DNA of 64,000 nucleotides from Microcystis wesenbergii NRERC-220 (GCF_032027425.1 NZ_JAVSJA010000001.1:620001-684000), one strand, 5' to 3'; shown: positions 36,042 through 45,772, numbered from the stretch's first letter. Translations and numbers: made by a program. Notes: a model not told the origin generated them from the letters alone.

Positions 36042-36758
36042 TTATTTTCTTGCCAGTCCCTGACTGCGACCGATGATCGCCCAGAGATAGCTAATTCCTA
36101 AGGCCAAAAACGCGAGGGGAATACTTTCTTTGACGATAAAAATACCCAGACCGATCAGCACACAGGGAACGAAGGTACTTCCCTGACTGGTTAAGATAGT
36201 GGCGATGGTCGGCACACTGGTCAACCCGTAGGCGAACGCACACCAAACCCCCACCAGAATCAAAAAAACGCTGACGATAACGATCAGACTTGTTATGCTA
36301 CTACTGGCGAACAGGGGAACGTAAATACCGATATTATCGCTCCCGTTGGCGACGGTCAACGCAGCCACGCTATAGGTGCGCGGGTCAAACCAACGGCCGA
36401 AGGGTTTACCCTGAGCTACGCCGAAGGGGGAATGTTTCGCACCCTCCAGGTCCAATTCGACATTCTCCGGCTCTTCCTCCTTCTCCTCTTCTTTGAGAAG
36501 GGAAACGATGCCGAGAATCACAGGAACGAGGCCTAGATAGCGAATCCAGGGGGTAGGGATGAGAAAACAGCCGAAAAATCCCGCCAAACTGGCAATAACC
36601 AGCAGACTAAAGCCGATATACTGACCGATGACGATATCGCGATGACGGAAGAGTTTTCCCGTTTGGCTGAAGAGAATCGTCAGGATCAATATATCGTCGA
36701 GGTTGGTGGCGACGAATGCTGCTACACCAGTAGATATCGCGATCACAATCTCGATCAT
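36042..36758 (-). CDS. CadD-like cadmium-resistance family transporter (1)
   Basis: 238 residues, five or six helices. The start IVIAISTGVAAFVATNLDDI with the acidic NLDDILIL motif and the second half VAALTVANGSDNIGIYVPLF are those of the CadD/LysE-fold exporters, reported to give cadmium tolerance. A cytoplasmic acidic loop (EEEKEEEPENVELDLEG) is followed by GVAQGKPFG, which is encoded by a variant of the dispersed 26-bp repeat (36404-36429). It is the last gene of the minus-strand island cluster. A paralogue lies at 45089-45772. Confidence 0.82.
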   Translation of the reverse strand: MIEIVIAISTGVAAFVATNLDDILILTILFSQTGKLFRHRDIVIGQYIGFSLLVIASLAGFFGCFLIPTPWIRYLGLVPVILGIVSLLKEEEKEEEPENVELDLEGAKHSPFGVAQGKPFGRWFDPRTYSVAALTVANGSDNIGIYVPLFASSSITSLIVIVSVFLILVGVWCAFAYGLTSVPTIATILTSQGSTFVPCVLIGLGIFIVKESIPLAFLALGISYLWAIIGRSQGLARK

Positions 36759-36924
36759 GGTTTTTTCCTTAAGATGGCCGTCGGGTTCGTCCGTTCGTTA
36801 CACCTTCACCGTGACAGGGGAAACCGAAATATTCGGCGTTCGGCTTTTCCTTCAAAGGTTCTGGAACGGGAGAATTTTACTACCTATCCCGATTGAGAAA
36901 CTGTATTTCGCACGACCGATCGCC

Positions 36925-38040
36925 CTAGGCCGCTGCGGGATGGAAAAAGAAAGCGAGGGCGATCACCGCGTAGGTCGCGACGAGTAATATACCCTCTAGC
37001 CAGTTCGAGCGACCGTCGTTACTGATCGAGTTAGTCAGCCACACCGCGACGGCGACGGCGACCAATTCAAACGGATCAAAATCGAGAGCCATCGGCTGAC
37101 CGAGGAAATAACCCGCGATTACGAGAACCGGCGCGACAAAAAGTGCGATTTGCAGACTCGAACCCACCGTCACGGAAACCGCCAGATCCATTTTGTCTTT
37201 TAAGGCGACCCTAACCGCGGTGGCGTGTTCGGCCGCGTTGCCGATAATTGGCAGCAGGATCACCCCCGTGAAAAGGGTCGTTAATCCTAATTTATGCGTG
37301 GCTTCCTCTAGGGTATTAACTAATAATTCCGATTCGACCGCCACACCGAGCGTCACGAGCAGTAATATCCCCACCCAGAGCCAGAGATTCGGCTTTTTTA
37401 CGCTTACCGCTTCCCCCGACTCTTGATCGAGATCTGCGTCCCCCACCTCGTAAAGATAGGTATGGGTCTTCATCGAAAACAGCAGACTCAGGCAATACAC
37501 AAAAATTAATACCGCCGCCACCGTTACCGAGAGACGCTGTAGGACGCTCTCCTCGATTGCGGCGGAGGTGTATTGAACGGTCGTGGGTAGGAGGATCGCT
37601 GCCACGGCGAGATTCATCGACGAGGAATTTAAACGGGCGGTCACGGGCTGGAATTTCTGTTCTTTATAGCGTAAGCCGCCGAAAAACATCGATAAGCCCG
37701 TTACCAGCAGCAGATTCCCGATAATCGAACCGGTAATCGTCGCTTTCACCACCTCGATCAAACCCTCTTCCAGGGCGGCGTAGGCGAGAATTAATTCGGT
37801 GGCGTTGCCGAAGGTGGCGTTCAGTAAACCGCCGAGATTGGGACCGACCACGACGGCGATTTCCTCGGTCGCTTTTCCCATGTAAGCGGCCAGGGGAACG
37901 ATCGCCAGACAGGCGCTCAGGAAAACGAGCGTCACGTCCCAATGGAGGAAATTCCCAGCGATCGAGATCGGGACAAAAACCAACAAAATGGCGAAAATCC
38001 GGTTCTTTATATTCATACCAAGGGGTGTTTGTTTCGGCAT
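36925..38040 (-). CDS. cax: Ca2+/H+ antiporter, CaCA superfamily
   Basis: 371 residues, about eleven helices. Both alpha-repeat signatures of the Cax family are present: GLLNATFGNATELILAYAAL near 87 and PIIGNAAEHATAVRVALKDK near 262, with the GNA(T/A)E(L/H) acid that carries calcium. An acidic loop (EVGDADLDQESGEA) lies between the halves. It exports calcium in exchange for protons at the cytoplasmic or thylakoid membrane. It starts 53 bases after the pstB stop on the same strand, so probable co-transcription with the pst genes is unusual. An alternative start is nine codons in (MNIKNRIF). Confidence 0.9.
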   Translation of the reverse strand: MPKQTPLGMNIKNRIFAILLVFVPISIAGNFLHWDVTLVFLSACLAIVPLAAYMGKATEEIAVVVGPNLGGLLNATFGNATELILAYAALEEGLIEVVKATITGSIIGNLLLVTGLSMFFGGLRYKEQKFQPVTARLNSSSMNLAVAAILLPTTVQYTSAAIEESVLQRLSVTVAAVLIFVYCLSLLFSMKTHTYLYEVGDADLDQESGEAVSVKKPNLWLWVGILLLVTLGVAVESELLVNTLEEATHKLGLTTLFTGVILLPIIGNAAEHATAVRVALKDKMDLAVSVTVGSSLQIALFVAPVLVIAGYFLGQPMALDFDPFELVAVAVAVWLTNSISNDGRSNWLEGILLVATYAVIALAFFFHPAAA

Positions 38041-38092
38041 AAAACCGCGGACGGTTTTGAAAAACAGACTATCAGCCTTTTTTCTGTTTCGA

Positions 38093-38914
38093 TTACCCGA
38101 ATCGCCCAGTAATATACTCCCGGGCCTCGTCGGTTTGCGGATTGCCGAACATAACTTCCGTGGGGCTGAATTCGACTAATTTTCCCCGGCGTTTCCCGGA
38201 CGGATCGGTTTCGGTGTTAAAAAATGCCGTCCAGTCGGCGATCCGCGATGCCTGCTGCATATTGTGGGTAACGGTAATGATCGTGTAACTTTCCTTCAGT
38301 TGTAGGCACAATTCCTCCACCTGACGGGTAGAGATGGGATCGAGGGCCGAACAGGGTTCATCCATCAATAAAACATCTGGCTTCATAGCGGTCGCAACGC
38401 GCTCGCTACGCGAGATCGCACGGGCGATACAGAGACGCTGTTGTTGTCCCCCCGATAGTGCCGTTCCTTTTTCTTTCAGTTTGTCCTTTACTTCCTCCCA
38501 GATCGCCGCCTGCCGCAGGGAATACTCGACCAATTCGTCCAGATTGCCCTGATAACCGTTGGTTCGGGGCGCGTAGGCGATATTCTCGTAAATGCTCTTG
38601 GGAAAAGGGTTCGGACGTTGGAAAACCATCCCCACCTGTCGCCGTAACTTGACCGCGTTGACCTGCGGATCGTAAATATTCTGATTTCGGTAAAGTAGTT
38701 TTCCCTCCACCTTGGCACCGGGGATCAGATCATTCATTCGGTTAAAGCAGCGCAAGAGGGTACTTTTCCCGCAACCAGACGGGCCGATAAAGGCGATGAT
38801 TTTTCGTGCGGGAATTTTAATATGAACGTCCACAAGAGCGAGAAACCCGTTATAAAAAACTTTCACTCCTTCCGCCTCGAAAACACTGTGATCTGGGTTA
38901 AGGTGGGTAGTCAT
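38093..38914 (-). CDS. pstB: Phosphate ABC transporter ATPase, with an inserted repeat
   Basis: Energises high-affinity phosphate import. 273 residues: Walker [19 protein letters not shown]-loop [20 protein letters not shown], signature [15 protein letters not shown], Walker [15 protein letters not shown], and H-loop [20 protein letters not shown]. Between the signature and Walker B, where family members read ARAIAMKPD, there are about nine to ten extra residues (SRSERVATA) encoded by the inverted palindromic repeat at 38388-38419. The insertion is in frame but lies in the catalytic core, so activity is doubtful. It follows pstA by 139 bases. Confidence 0.92.
   Translation of the reverse strand: MTTHLNPDHSVFEAEGVKVFYNGFLALVDVHIKIPARKIIAFIGPSGCGKSTLLRCFNRMNDLIPGAKVEGKLLYRNQNIYDPQVNAVKLRRQVGMVFQRPNPFPKSIYENIAYAPRTNGYQGNLDELVEYSLRQAAIWEEVKDKLKEKGTALSGGQQQRLCIARAISRSERVATAMKPDVLLMDEPCSALDPISTRQVEELCLQLKESYTIITVTHNMQQASRIADWTAFFNTETDPSGKRRGKLVEFSPTEVMFGNPQTDEAREYITGRFG
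38388..38419 (-). repeat. In-frame palindromic repeat inside pstB (copy 2)
   Basis: A 32-bp unit identical in sense to that at 28232-28263 and read here as [10 protein letters not shown]. It lies between the ABC signature and Walker B. Confidence 0.85.
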
Positions 38915-39053
38915 GGCAAAAATTCTCCTGATCGTTTATTAAAGATCGATGGTTTTTTTAGAGGGGCGGGTTTGCAAACCCTCCCGTACTGGAGAAGTGG
39001 GGAGTGCAGGAGTAGGGAAGGTTCTGTATCTACCCCCTTGCCCGCTGCCTTCC

Positions 39054-39944
39054 CTAATTCAGTGTCGAATAACGTTGACGTAGATAGATGGCGATGGCGT
39101 TGAGGGCGAGAATTAACAGGATCAGAACGATAATCGCGGCCGCCGCCGCATTGGCGAAACCTGGTTCGGGACGGGTGATATAGCTGAAAATTTGAATCGG
39201 TAGTGCCATAAAGCGTTGGAATAAACCAGGATCGAAAGTGAGGAAACTAACCGCGCCGACGACCATTAAGGAAGCCGCGTCCCCGATCGCCCGCGACACG
39301 GAGATAATCACCCCCGTGAGAATCCCTGGCACCGCGTAGGGTAAAACATGGTGTTGGATCGTTTGCCATTTGGTACTGCCTAGACCGTAGGAGGCTTGGC
39401 GTAGGGAATCGGGAACCGCCCGGATCGCCTCCCGCGCCGTGACGATAATCACCGGCAGCGAGAGAAGCGCAAGGGTTAACGCGCCGGAAATCAGCGTCGG
39501 GCCAAAATTGAGCAGATAGTTAAAAACCGCTAATCCTAATAAGCCGTAGACGATCGAGGGAACCCCAGCCAGATTGCCGATATTCACCTCGATCAGTGCC
39601 GTCCACCAAGTTTTCGGGGCGTATTCCTCTAGATACAAAGCCGACCCGACCCCGATCGGCACCGCCACGAGAAGCACGATAATCCCCAGATAGAAACTAC
39701 CGATGATCGCCGGACGGATACCGCCCCTTTCCGGGAAACGGGAAGGCGTTTCCGTGAGGAATCCGGGGGTTAAGAGTCGTCCGAGTCCATCGTGGGCGAT
39801 ATTCAACACCAACAGCGCCAGAACGAACAAACCGATCAGTAAACCGAAGAGGAAAAGATACTCGCAGAATTTGCCGATCGCCTCGCGGCGTTCGAGATGG
39901 TCGATAAATTCAACGGTATCGGATTTGACAGAGGATTTAACCAT
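39054..39944 (-). CDS. pstA: Phosphate ABC transporter permease PstA
   Basis: 296 residues, six helices. The permease signature is VNIGNLAGVPSIVYGLLGLA followed by LALLSLPVIIVTAREAIRAV, and the EAA-type loop EAIRAVPDSLRQASYGLGST contacts the ATPase. Start MVKSSVKSDTVEFIDHLERR is cytoplasmic. It begins six bases after the pstC stop. With pstC it forms the membrane channel. Confidence 0.93.
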   Translation of the reverse strand: MVKSSVKSDTVEFIDHLERREAIGKFCEYLFLFGLLIGLFVLALLVLNIAHDGLGRLLTPGFLTETPSRFPERGGIRPAIIGSFYLGIIVLLVAVPIGVGSALYLEEYAPKTWWTALIEVNIGNLAGVPSIVYGLLGLAVFNYLLNFGPTLISGALTLALLSLPVIIVTAREAIRAVPDSLRQASYGLGSTKWQTIQHHVLPYAVPGILTGVIISVSRAIGDAASLMVVGAVSFLTFDPGLFQRFMALPIQIFSYITRPEPGFANAAAAAIIVLILLILALNAIAIYLRQRYSTLN

Positions 39945-40802
39945 GGGAAATCAATCGTATTTTTCTTTAAAACGGTGGGATATCCAGTAACTGGCTAGAT
40001 TCAGCACCAGCGTGATCAAAAAAAGCACCGCGCCGACTGCGTAGAGGGTTTTAAAACTGAGACTGCCCCGGGGCGCATCTCCCCCGGAAATCTCGGCCAT
40101 AAAAGCGGTCATCGTGGCGATCGACTCGAAGGGATTGAGGGTAAGCCGGGGTTGCGAGCCGGCGGCGATCAACACCGTCATCGTTTCCCCCACCGCCCGC
40201 GACATTCCCAGAATAATCGAGGCCATGATCCCGGAGAGGGCGGCGGGGAGAACCACTTTAAAAATCGTTTCCAGCTTGGTAATTCCTAGGGCGTAGGAAC
40301 CCTCGCGCAGGGAACGGGGAACCGCTCGGATCGCGTCTAAACTAATCGATCCCACCGTGGGAGTGATCATGATCCCCATCATTAGCCCGGCACTGAGGGC
40401 GTTAAAAATCTCGACGGGGAAAAGATTCCGCAAAGTGGGCGTGACAACGAGTAGGGCGAAGTACCCGTACACCACCGTGGGAATCCCGGCAAGAAGTTCC
40501 ACCGCAGGGTGTAAAATCGCCGCCAGGTTCGGTTTCGCGTATTCGGCGAGGTAGATCGCGGAAGATAGGCCTAAAGGAACCGCGACGGACATAGCGATCG
40601 CTGTGGTTAAAAATGTCCCGTTAATCAGCGGCCAGATGCCGAAATGAGGGGTGGCGAACAGTGGAGTCCAACGGGTATCGAGAAAGAATTGGGCGAAAGA
40701 TACCTCTTGAAAAAATCCCCAGGTTTCACTAAAAATAATCGCCACGATGCCGAGCGTCGTCGCCACGGAAACGAAAGCGCAAACAAAGAGAATTAGCGCG
40801 AT

Positions 40803-42641
40803 TCAGCAATTCTCATTTTGAAAACAAAAGAAGATAAAGTTCTCTATGTGAACAAGAGAACTTCTGTCTAATTATCATTTTTTTTCAAGATAATCATCAT
40901 AATTAGCTTCAAGAGACAGTTTTAAAATATCTGCCCATAAAAAACTTATCTCAACTCATAAATTTAGCTGAAATTCTGACCTAATTTGTGGTTTTTTCAA
41001 TGAATAAAATAATCTTTCCTTCTCTCGAAAAATTGACATTTTTAACTAGAATTTATTTTTTTGAGCGGGACATATTCGGTAAGAATAAACAAGAAAAACT
41101 CTGACCAATTCTTAAAACAAAAATATTTTAATAAAGTACGAATATCATTAAAAAAACTGGTGCGAGTAACTAATAACTCACGAATCTTTTGATAAGTATG
41201 ATTAACTAAATCTAAAACGGTATGAAATAAAAAAGCTAGTAAATTTAAAGACAACAAGAACTCGCATAAATGACTTTGACCATGACCAAAATTATGTTCT
41301 AAATTATAACCGTGATTTTTAAGAACGTTATTTCCTTCATTCTCAACTTTCCATCTGCTGCGTCCAGCTTTGACAATTTTTTCAACATTATTTTCAGTAA
41401 TTTGATGATTGGTAATCCAATTATTTTGATAGATAATTTTCTGTGTTTTTTCATTAATGACCGTGACTTCACACCAATTAACTTCGAGACTTGACTCGAC
41501 CTCTCTCAGAGGAACTCTAGAAACATAACGATAACGATAAATGAGATTCTTTCGTCCATCCCATTGTTTCTTTTCTACGGTTTTAACTTCTCCACTTTTT
41601 TCTAAAAATTCTAGCCATTCATATAAGGTTTTATGAGAAGTTTCAAGACAAACAAAAATAAAATTATAACCTTGTTTTAGAGCTAACTCACAGATAGGTT
41701 GGCGAGAGTATAAGTCATCTCCTAACAGGGTTACAGGATAACCATACTTCTTTTGATGATTCTTATCTAACCATCTTTTAACAGCCGCATTTTCACAATC
41801 TTGTTTTTGCTGCCCATCTTGTTTTTTAATAAATTCTGGTTCTAAATTAATCACTTGTTTTTGCTCAGGAGAAACCACAATTGGCGTGACGCAACCATGA
41901 AAATAAGTTGTCGTTCCCTTACGATGATTGCGGCAATTACAATGGGGACAACTAATTTTCTTTGAAGAAAAATATTCCGTACCATCTAAAGCTATTAAAA
42001 TTTCCTCATCTAAGTAGAAAAAATTTTTAATAACTCCCTGTTTTTTTAACCATTGATAGACTTGTTGAAAAGAGCCAAATATTGTGGCAGCTGGGATAGG
42101 ATCTAACAGGTTTCTGATTTGATTATCACAAGGTATTTTTTTGATACCAAATAAACTTGAAGCATTATCTTTTCCCTTACTAATTTTCATCAAACGTTGA
42201 TGCTCTAAAAAAGAAGGTGACTGAGTAAAAAAAACCGAAAAAGCCGCCTTAACTGCATCTTCTACCTGATATTTGGTATTGTTTCCTGGTTTTCTGTCAT
42301 CGGGTAAGTCATGTAATTCTTGAACTAAAAATTGTATTAATTCAGGAATTTCTAAAGTCACAGCCTTTTTCGTCATCGCAGAACAGTTTGATTAATTAAT
42401 ATTTCCAACTTAATAATTTTACCTCAACAGACAACAATCATCAATTTTTATTTGGTTCTCTTTCTGATGTAGAGAACTTTTGTTCTAGATTTCTCCCATC
42501 TTTCAAATATTTTGAGTATAAATACTCTATATACTCACTTCTCTGCGATGCAGTCGCACTCGCGGGAGCGCATTTTGTAGCTTGCTTAAAGCTTTGTTTC
42601 TGTCTGTATCACTTGTTACTTTTTAAAATGAGAATTGCTGA
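40803..42641 (-). mobile_element. Complete 1.84-kb insertion sequence in pstC
   Basis: Inverted ends TCAGCAATTCTCATTTT on both sides; 7-bp target duplication GCGCGAT at 40796-40802 and 42642-42648. It holds one transposase gene (41042-42376). The element is much richer in A+T than the island around it. The 7-bp duplication and protein type suggest an ISNCY (ISDol1-like) or IS4-superfamily element; the family needs an ISfinder comparison. Confidence 0.92.
41042..42376 (-). CDS. DDE transposase of the pstC insertion sequence
   Basis: 444 residues, uninterrupted, so probably active. Candidate catalytic acids: the first D in LIALDGTEYFSSKKI near 130, the second in TLLGDDLYSRQPIC near 219, and the E in WKVENEGNNVLKNHGYNLEH near 345. 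A zinc-like CPHCNC pair follows the first D. The N-terminal helical domain (LVQELHDLPDDRKPGNNTKY) is the type seen in H-repeat and ISNCY transposases. It cuts at the element ends and rejoins at a new site. The start ATG is at 42376, about 265 bases inside the element. Confidence 0.88.
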   Translation of the reverse strand: MTKKAVTLEIPELIQFLVQELHDLPDDRKPGNNTKYQVEDAVKAAFSVFFTQSPSFLEHQRLMKISKGKDNASSLFGIKKIPCDNQIRNLLDPIPAATIFGSFQQVYQWLKKQGVIKNFFYLDEEILIALDGTEYFSSKKISCPHCNCRNHRKGTTTYFHGCVTPIVVSPEQKQVINLEPEFIKKQDGQQKQDCENAAVKRWLDKNHQKKYGYPVTLLGDDLYSRQPICELALKQGYNFIFVCLETSHKTLYEWLEFLEKSGEVKTVEKKQWDGRKNLIYRYRYVSRVPLREVESSLEVNWCEVTVINEKTQKIIYQNNWITNHQITENNVEKIVKAGRSRWKVENEGNNVLKNHGYNLEHNFGHGQSHLCEFLLSLNLLAFLFHTVLDLVNHTYQKIRELLVTRTSFFNDIRTLLKYFCFKNWSEFFLFILTEYVPLKKINSS

Positions 42642-42761
42642 GCGCGATTATCTTCTCTTGAATATCGTCGCCGGGGTGCTTGAGGAGTGAATTATCTCCC
42701 GCGAAAAAAGAATTATCGAAAGAACTCGGGGTTAAGGTCATGGTTTGACAAAATTCCTTTT

Positions 42762-43760
42762 TTAGATAAAGTTCGTGATCGGTTCTCCCGGTTTAGCTTT
42801 GCCGAATTTCGATCCCGTTTCCCCGCGCTCGAATTTCCGCAGGGTTTTGACGTAGGCCTCATCAGGTAAAGCGACGTAACCCACGCCATCGACCCATTTC
42901 CATGAATTTTCTAAATAGAAGCGCACGAATTTTTCCAGGGATGGATTCGTTTTTAAATTATTCTTGTTGACGTAGATAAACAGGGGACGGGAAAGGGGAT
43001 TATAGACATTGCGGAGAACGTTATCGATGGGGACCGGTTTGACGCATTTTCCTTCATTATTTTCGATCGCCACCAAGTTCAATCGATCTTGGTTCTGCAT
43101 ATAGAAAGAGATGCCTAAATAGGCAAGCGCGGATGGATTGCCGATCACCCCCTGTACGAGGGCGTTTTGATTGCGGTTCGGGGTGAAATCGGTACGGCTA
43201 TTTCTCCGTTTTCCCGTAATCGCTTGGGTGAAATAATCGAAGGTTCCCGTATCGGAAGGCGGCGCGAAAAGTAATAATCTTTCGTCGGGAAATTTGGGAT
43301 TAATCTGTTTCCAACTGGTAATCCTACCCTCCGCTTTCGTGTTCCACATTTTATCGAGTTCTTTAATCGTTAAACACTTGGCGAATTGATTTTTTTTATT
43401 GACGATCACCGCCAATCCGTCGATCGCCATCGGTAATTCCAGAAATTCCACGCCGTTTTCCCGACATTTCTCGATCTCTTCTTTCCGGATCACCCGCGAT
43501 GCCCCGGCGATGTCGAGATTTCCGGCGCAGAACTTACTAAAACCGCCCCCGGTTCCACTGGTGGCGACGCTTACCCGCGCTTCGGGATGGATTCTCTGAT
43601 ATTCTTCGGCAACGGCGAGGGAGAGGGCGAAACCCACCGCACCACCGTCGATCGAGACTGGCGCTTCTTTCTCGGCCGAGTCGGCCGGGCGACCGCAACC
43701 GGCGATCAAATTACTGGCCATCAGAAGGGAGATTAGGAAAAAATAATGAGAGAATTTCAT
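42762..43760 (-). CDS. pstS: Phosphate-binding lipoprotein PstS/SphX type
   Basis: 332 residues. The lipobox is LIAGC near residue 18-22. The binding fold has DGGAVGFALSLAVAEEYQRI, SGTGGGFSKFCAGNLDIAGA (the STGTG-like phosphate loop) and LLFAPPSDTGTFDYFTQAIT. It captures phosphate in the periplasm for the Pst channel. It directly precedes pstC (20 bases). A MITE occupies the region just upstream of its start, so its promoter may be altered; I saw no Pho-box CTTAACCT repeats there. Confidence 0.9.
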   Translation of the reverse strand: MKFSHYFFLISLLMASNLIAGCGRPADSAEKEAPVSIDGGAVGFALSLAVAEEYQRIHPEARVSVATSGTGGGFSKFCAGNLDIAGASRVIRKEEIEKCRENGVEFLELPMAIDGLAVIVNKKNQFAKCLTIKELDKMWNTKAEGRITSWKQINPKFPDERLLLFAPPSDTGTFDYFTQAITGKRRNSRTDFTPNRNQNALVQGVIGNPSALAYLGISFYMQNQDRLNLVAIENNEGKCVKPVPIDNVLRNVYNPLSRPLFIYVNKNNLKTNPSLEKFVRFYLENSWKWVDGVGYVALPDEAYVKTLRKFERGETGSKFGKAKPGEPITNFI

Positions 43761-43766
43761 AGATTA

Positions 43767-43868
43767 AGTAGTCGTGCAAAATAAATTTCCTAGTGAAGAA
43801 AGGCACTCATGCAAGAGACAAGAGGCAAGAGGTGGTTAGATATGTGTAATTAATTTTGCTTAGGTACT
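43767..43868. mobile_element. AGTA-ended MITE with TA duplication (copy 3, upstream of pstS)
   Basis: 102 bp with the same ends as the copy at 25112-25213 and flanking TA (43765-43766, 43869-43870). It fills almost all of the gap between the sulfate-binding gene and pstS, seven bases upstream of the pstS ATG. Confidence 0.88.
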
Positions 43869-43884
43869 TAAAGCGGGAAAAATG

Positions 43885-44982
43885 TTAAGAAGCGGACTGG
43901 TTCTTAATTTGCTCGAAGATGCCTTTATCGGCGAGAAATTCTGTTTGGATCAACGTCCAGCCGCCGAGATCTTGGGCGTTGAAAAGAGTTTCGATCGGCG
44001 GGAATTGTAATCCTTCATCCTTGGCCACGAAGGGATTGACCGATCGATAGCCCAATTTGGCCAATTCCTGTTGTGCCGGTTCGGAATAGAGGAAATCCAC
44101 AAAGGCCTCGGCCACCTCTCGCGTGCCGTGTTTATCGACATTTCTATCCACCACCGCCACGGGATTATCGATCGAGATATTGACCGGGGGGACTAAGTAA
44201 CTGGTATCGGGTTGATTTCTTGCCGCTAGAATTACCTCGTTTTCGTAGGTGACTAAAACATCCCCCTTTCCTTCTTGGAAAAAGGCATTGCTGGCTTCCC
44301 GCGCGTCCCTGTCTAGGGTGGGAATCTTTTGATAGATCCGGCGGACAAAATCCCATGCCTGTTGCGGTTCGCCCCCCGTTTGCGTCACCGAACCCCAGAG
44401 GGCTAATAACTGCCAAATAGCGATCCCAGAAGTTTTCGGATCGGCGGATAGAACCGTAACGTCCTCTCTAGCCAGATCCGCCCAAGATTGAATCTTTTTC
44501 GGATTTCCCGCCCGCGTGACGATCGCCGCCACCGAGTGACTCACCACCCCCCGCCGCGGCACCCGATCTTCCCAACCGCGATTAATCAGGCCGGCTTGAG
44601 ATATCCGCATCACGTCGAGGGGAAGGGCGAGATGTACCACGTCCGCCTCTTGTTTCCCGGCGATCTCGCGTAGCGAGCGCTTTGCGTTCACGTCATCGGC
44701 CTGGGCTAGGGAACCGCCGTAACTCCGCTGGAAAATGACTTTTTGGTTATGCTCTTTCCGCCATTTCTCGACGAATTTCGGGATAATCTGGTCGTGGGCG
44801 GCTTTCGTGACCGAGAAGGAAACGAGATTCAGTTTCACCTCCGGTTTCGAGCCGATCCCGCCGCAGGAGGCGAGGGCGAGACTTGCCAACAGTCCCACTA
44901 ACAGGAAGGAAAGGAAGCTCCTCCCCGAAAGGGAACGAAAGCGACGAAACAGCGATCGAATTGACAACAGTGATACATTCAT
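43885..44982 (-). CDS. sbpA: Sulfate/thiosulfate-binding lipoprotein, with an inserted repeat
   Basis: 365 residues. The lipobox is LALASC near 40, after a long basic N-terminus. Family blocks: LVSFSVTKAAHDQIIPKFVE, FQRSYGGSLAQA, ADVVHLALPLDVM and DPKTSGIAIWQLLALWGS. Between SYGGSLAQADDVN and EADVVHLAL lies NAKRSLREIAGKQ, part of which is encoded by a variant of the palindromic repeat (44660-44690) read in the other direction. No cysT, cysW or cysA is near, so it must work with a permease elsewhere. It may instead bind a different oxyanion. Confidence 0.87.
   Translation of the reverse strand: MNVSLLSIRSLFRRFRSLSGRSFLSFLLVGLLASLALASCGGIGSKPEVKLNLVSFSVTKAAHDQIIPKFVEKWRKEHNQKVIFQRSYGGSLAQADDVNAKRSLREIAGKQEADVVHLALPLDVMRISQAGLINRGWEDRVPRRGVVSHSVAAIVTRAGNPKKIQSWADLAREDVTVLSADPKTSGIAIWQLLALWGSVTQTGGEPQQAWDFVRRIYQKIPTLDRDAREASNAFFQEGKGDVLVTYENEVILAARNQPDTSYLVPPVNISIDNPVAVVDRNVDKHGTREVAEAFVDFLYSEPAQQELAKLGYRSVNPFVAKDEGLQFPPIETLFNAQDLGGWTLIQTEFLADKGIFEQIKNQSAS
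44660..44690 (-). repeat. In-frame palindromic repeat inside the sulfate-binding gene (copy 3)
   Basis: Shares GCGATCTCGCGTAGCGAGCG with copies at 28232 and 38388, with changes in the right part. It is translated here as KRSLREIAG. Confidence 0.75.
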
Positions 44983-45088
44983 CGGGATTTTCTCGATAAG
45001 GTTGATCTAAACCAACTAATTTTTATTCTCTCTTCCTGAATTTTGACTCCCGTGGGAGCCGGAGATTGGCGTTTACGGGGGGTCTAAT

Positions 45089-45772
45089 TTAGCCGATGGG
45101 AATCAACAGGCGATAGGAGCCGTTATCGAGAATAATCCGTAGGCCCAACCACATCAGCACAAAAGGGAAAAGCTTACTCGCATAACGGCTGAGGACAACT
45201 GCGATCCCCGGTTGGCGGGTTAGATTATAGGAGAGAAATAACCAAGTACAGACGATTAAATAGCAGATCGGGATGATTACGGCTAACTGCGCCACGGTAC
45301 TATTGGCGAATAGGGGAATGTAGATACCGAGATTATTGCCGCCATTGGATATCGTGACCGCGGAGACTCGATAGGTTTGGCGATCTCTGAGGACTTGAGC
45401 GAGGGATAGTCTGCGGGAGGCGAACCCATGAAATTGGGCGTTTCTTTGCAAATTCACCTTGCGATCTGCGGTTTCCCTCTCGTTATCGCGATTTAAAGTC
45501 ACTAAATTTCTCACACCGATGAGGAGCGGCAAGATTCCGAGAAGACCGATATAAATCGGCGGGATGATTAGGCCGAGTAGAAAACCCAGCAAGCTAACCG
45601 ATACTAAGGCCGTAAACCCGACTAGCTCGCCGACGACGACGTGAACCGGGCGAAAGGTACGATTTACCTCGCTAAAGAAGCCAGTTAGATAAATATTGTC
45701 GTCGAAGGTGGTGGCTATGCCGGTGGCCACCGCGATTTTGACGATTTCGATCAACCAATCCATCCATACCAC
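45089..45772 (-). CDS. CadD-like cadmium-resistance family transporter (2)
   Basis: 227 residues, paralogue of the gene at 36042-36758. The N-terminal acidic motif is ATGIATTFDDNIYLTGF and the second-half motif VSAVTISNGGNNLGIYIPLF. The first has FDDN in place of NLDD and the second GGNN in place of GSDN, so one acidic site is lost and ion choice may differ. Helices: about six. It is the first gene of the minus-strand island cluster, upstream of the sulfate-binding gene by 106 bases. Confidence 0.8.
   Translation of the reverse strand: MVWMDWLIEIVKIAVATGIATTFDDNIYLTGFFSEVNRTFRPVHVVVGELVGFTALVSVSLLGFLLGLIIPPIYIGLLGILPLLIGVRNLVTLNRDNERETADRKVNLQRNAQFHGFASRRLSLAQVLRDRQTYRVSAVTISNGGNNLGIYIPLFANSTVAQLAVIIPICYLIVCTWLFLSYNLTRQPGIAVVLSRYASKLFPFVLMWLGLRIILDNGSYRLLIPIG

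Larger units (their letters stand above)
39951..42741 (-). pseudogene. pstC: Phosphate ABC transporter permease PstC, split by an insertion sequence
   Basis: The 3' part (39951 to 40795) encodes most of PstC, with LLAGIPTVVYGYFALLVVTP and the loop DAIRAVPRSLREGSYALG. The 5' part lies beyond the insertion: an ATG at 42741 opens MTLTPSSFDNSFFAGDNSLL and runs to EKIIA at 42642. Deleting 40803-42641 and one 7-bp duplication gives a seamless frame (EKIIALILFVCAFVSVATTL). The intact protein would be about 317 residues. The first membrane helix is separated from the rest, so the protein cannot be made normally. pstS is upstream by 20 bases. Confidence 0.95.

Noticed and set aside
43761-43884. Pho box upstream of pstS
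   Set aside because: No CTTAACCT-type tandem repeats; the space is taken by a MITE.
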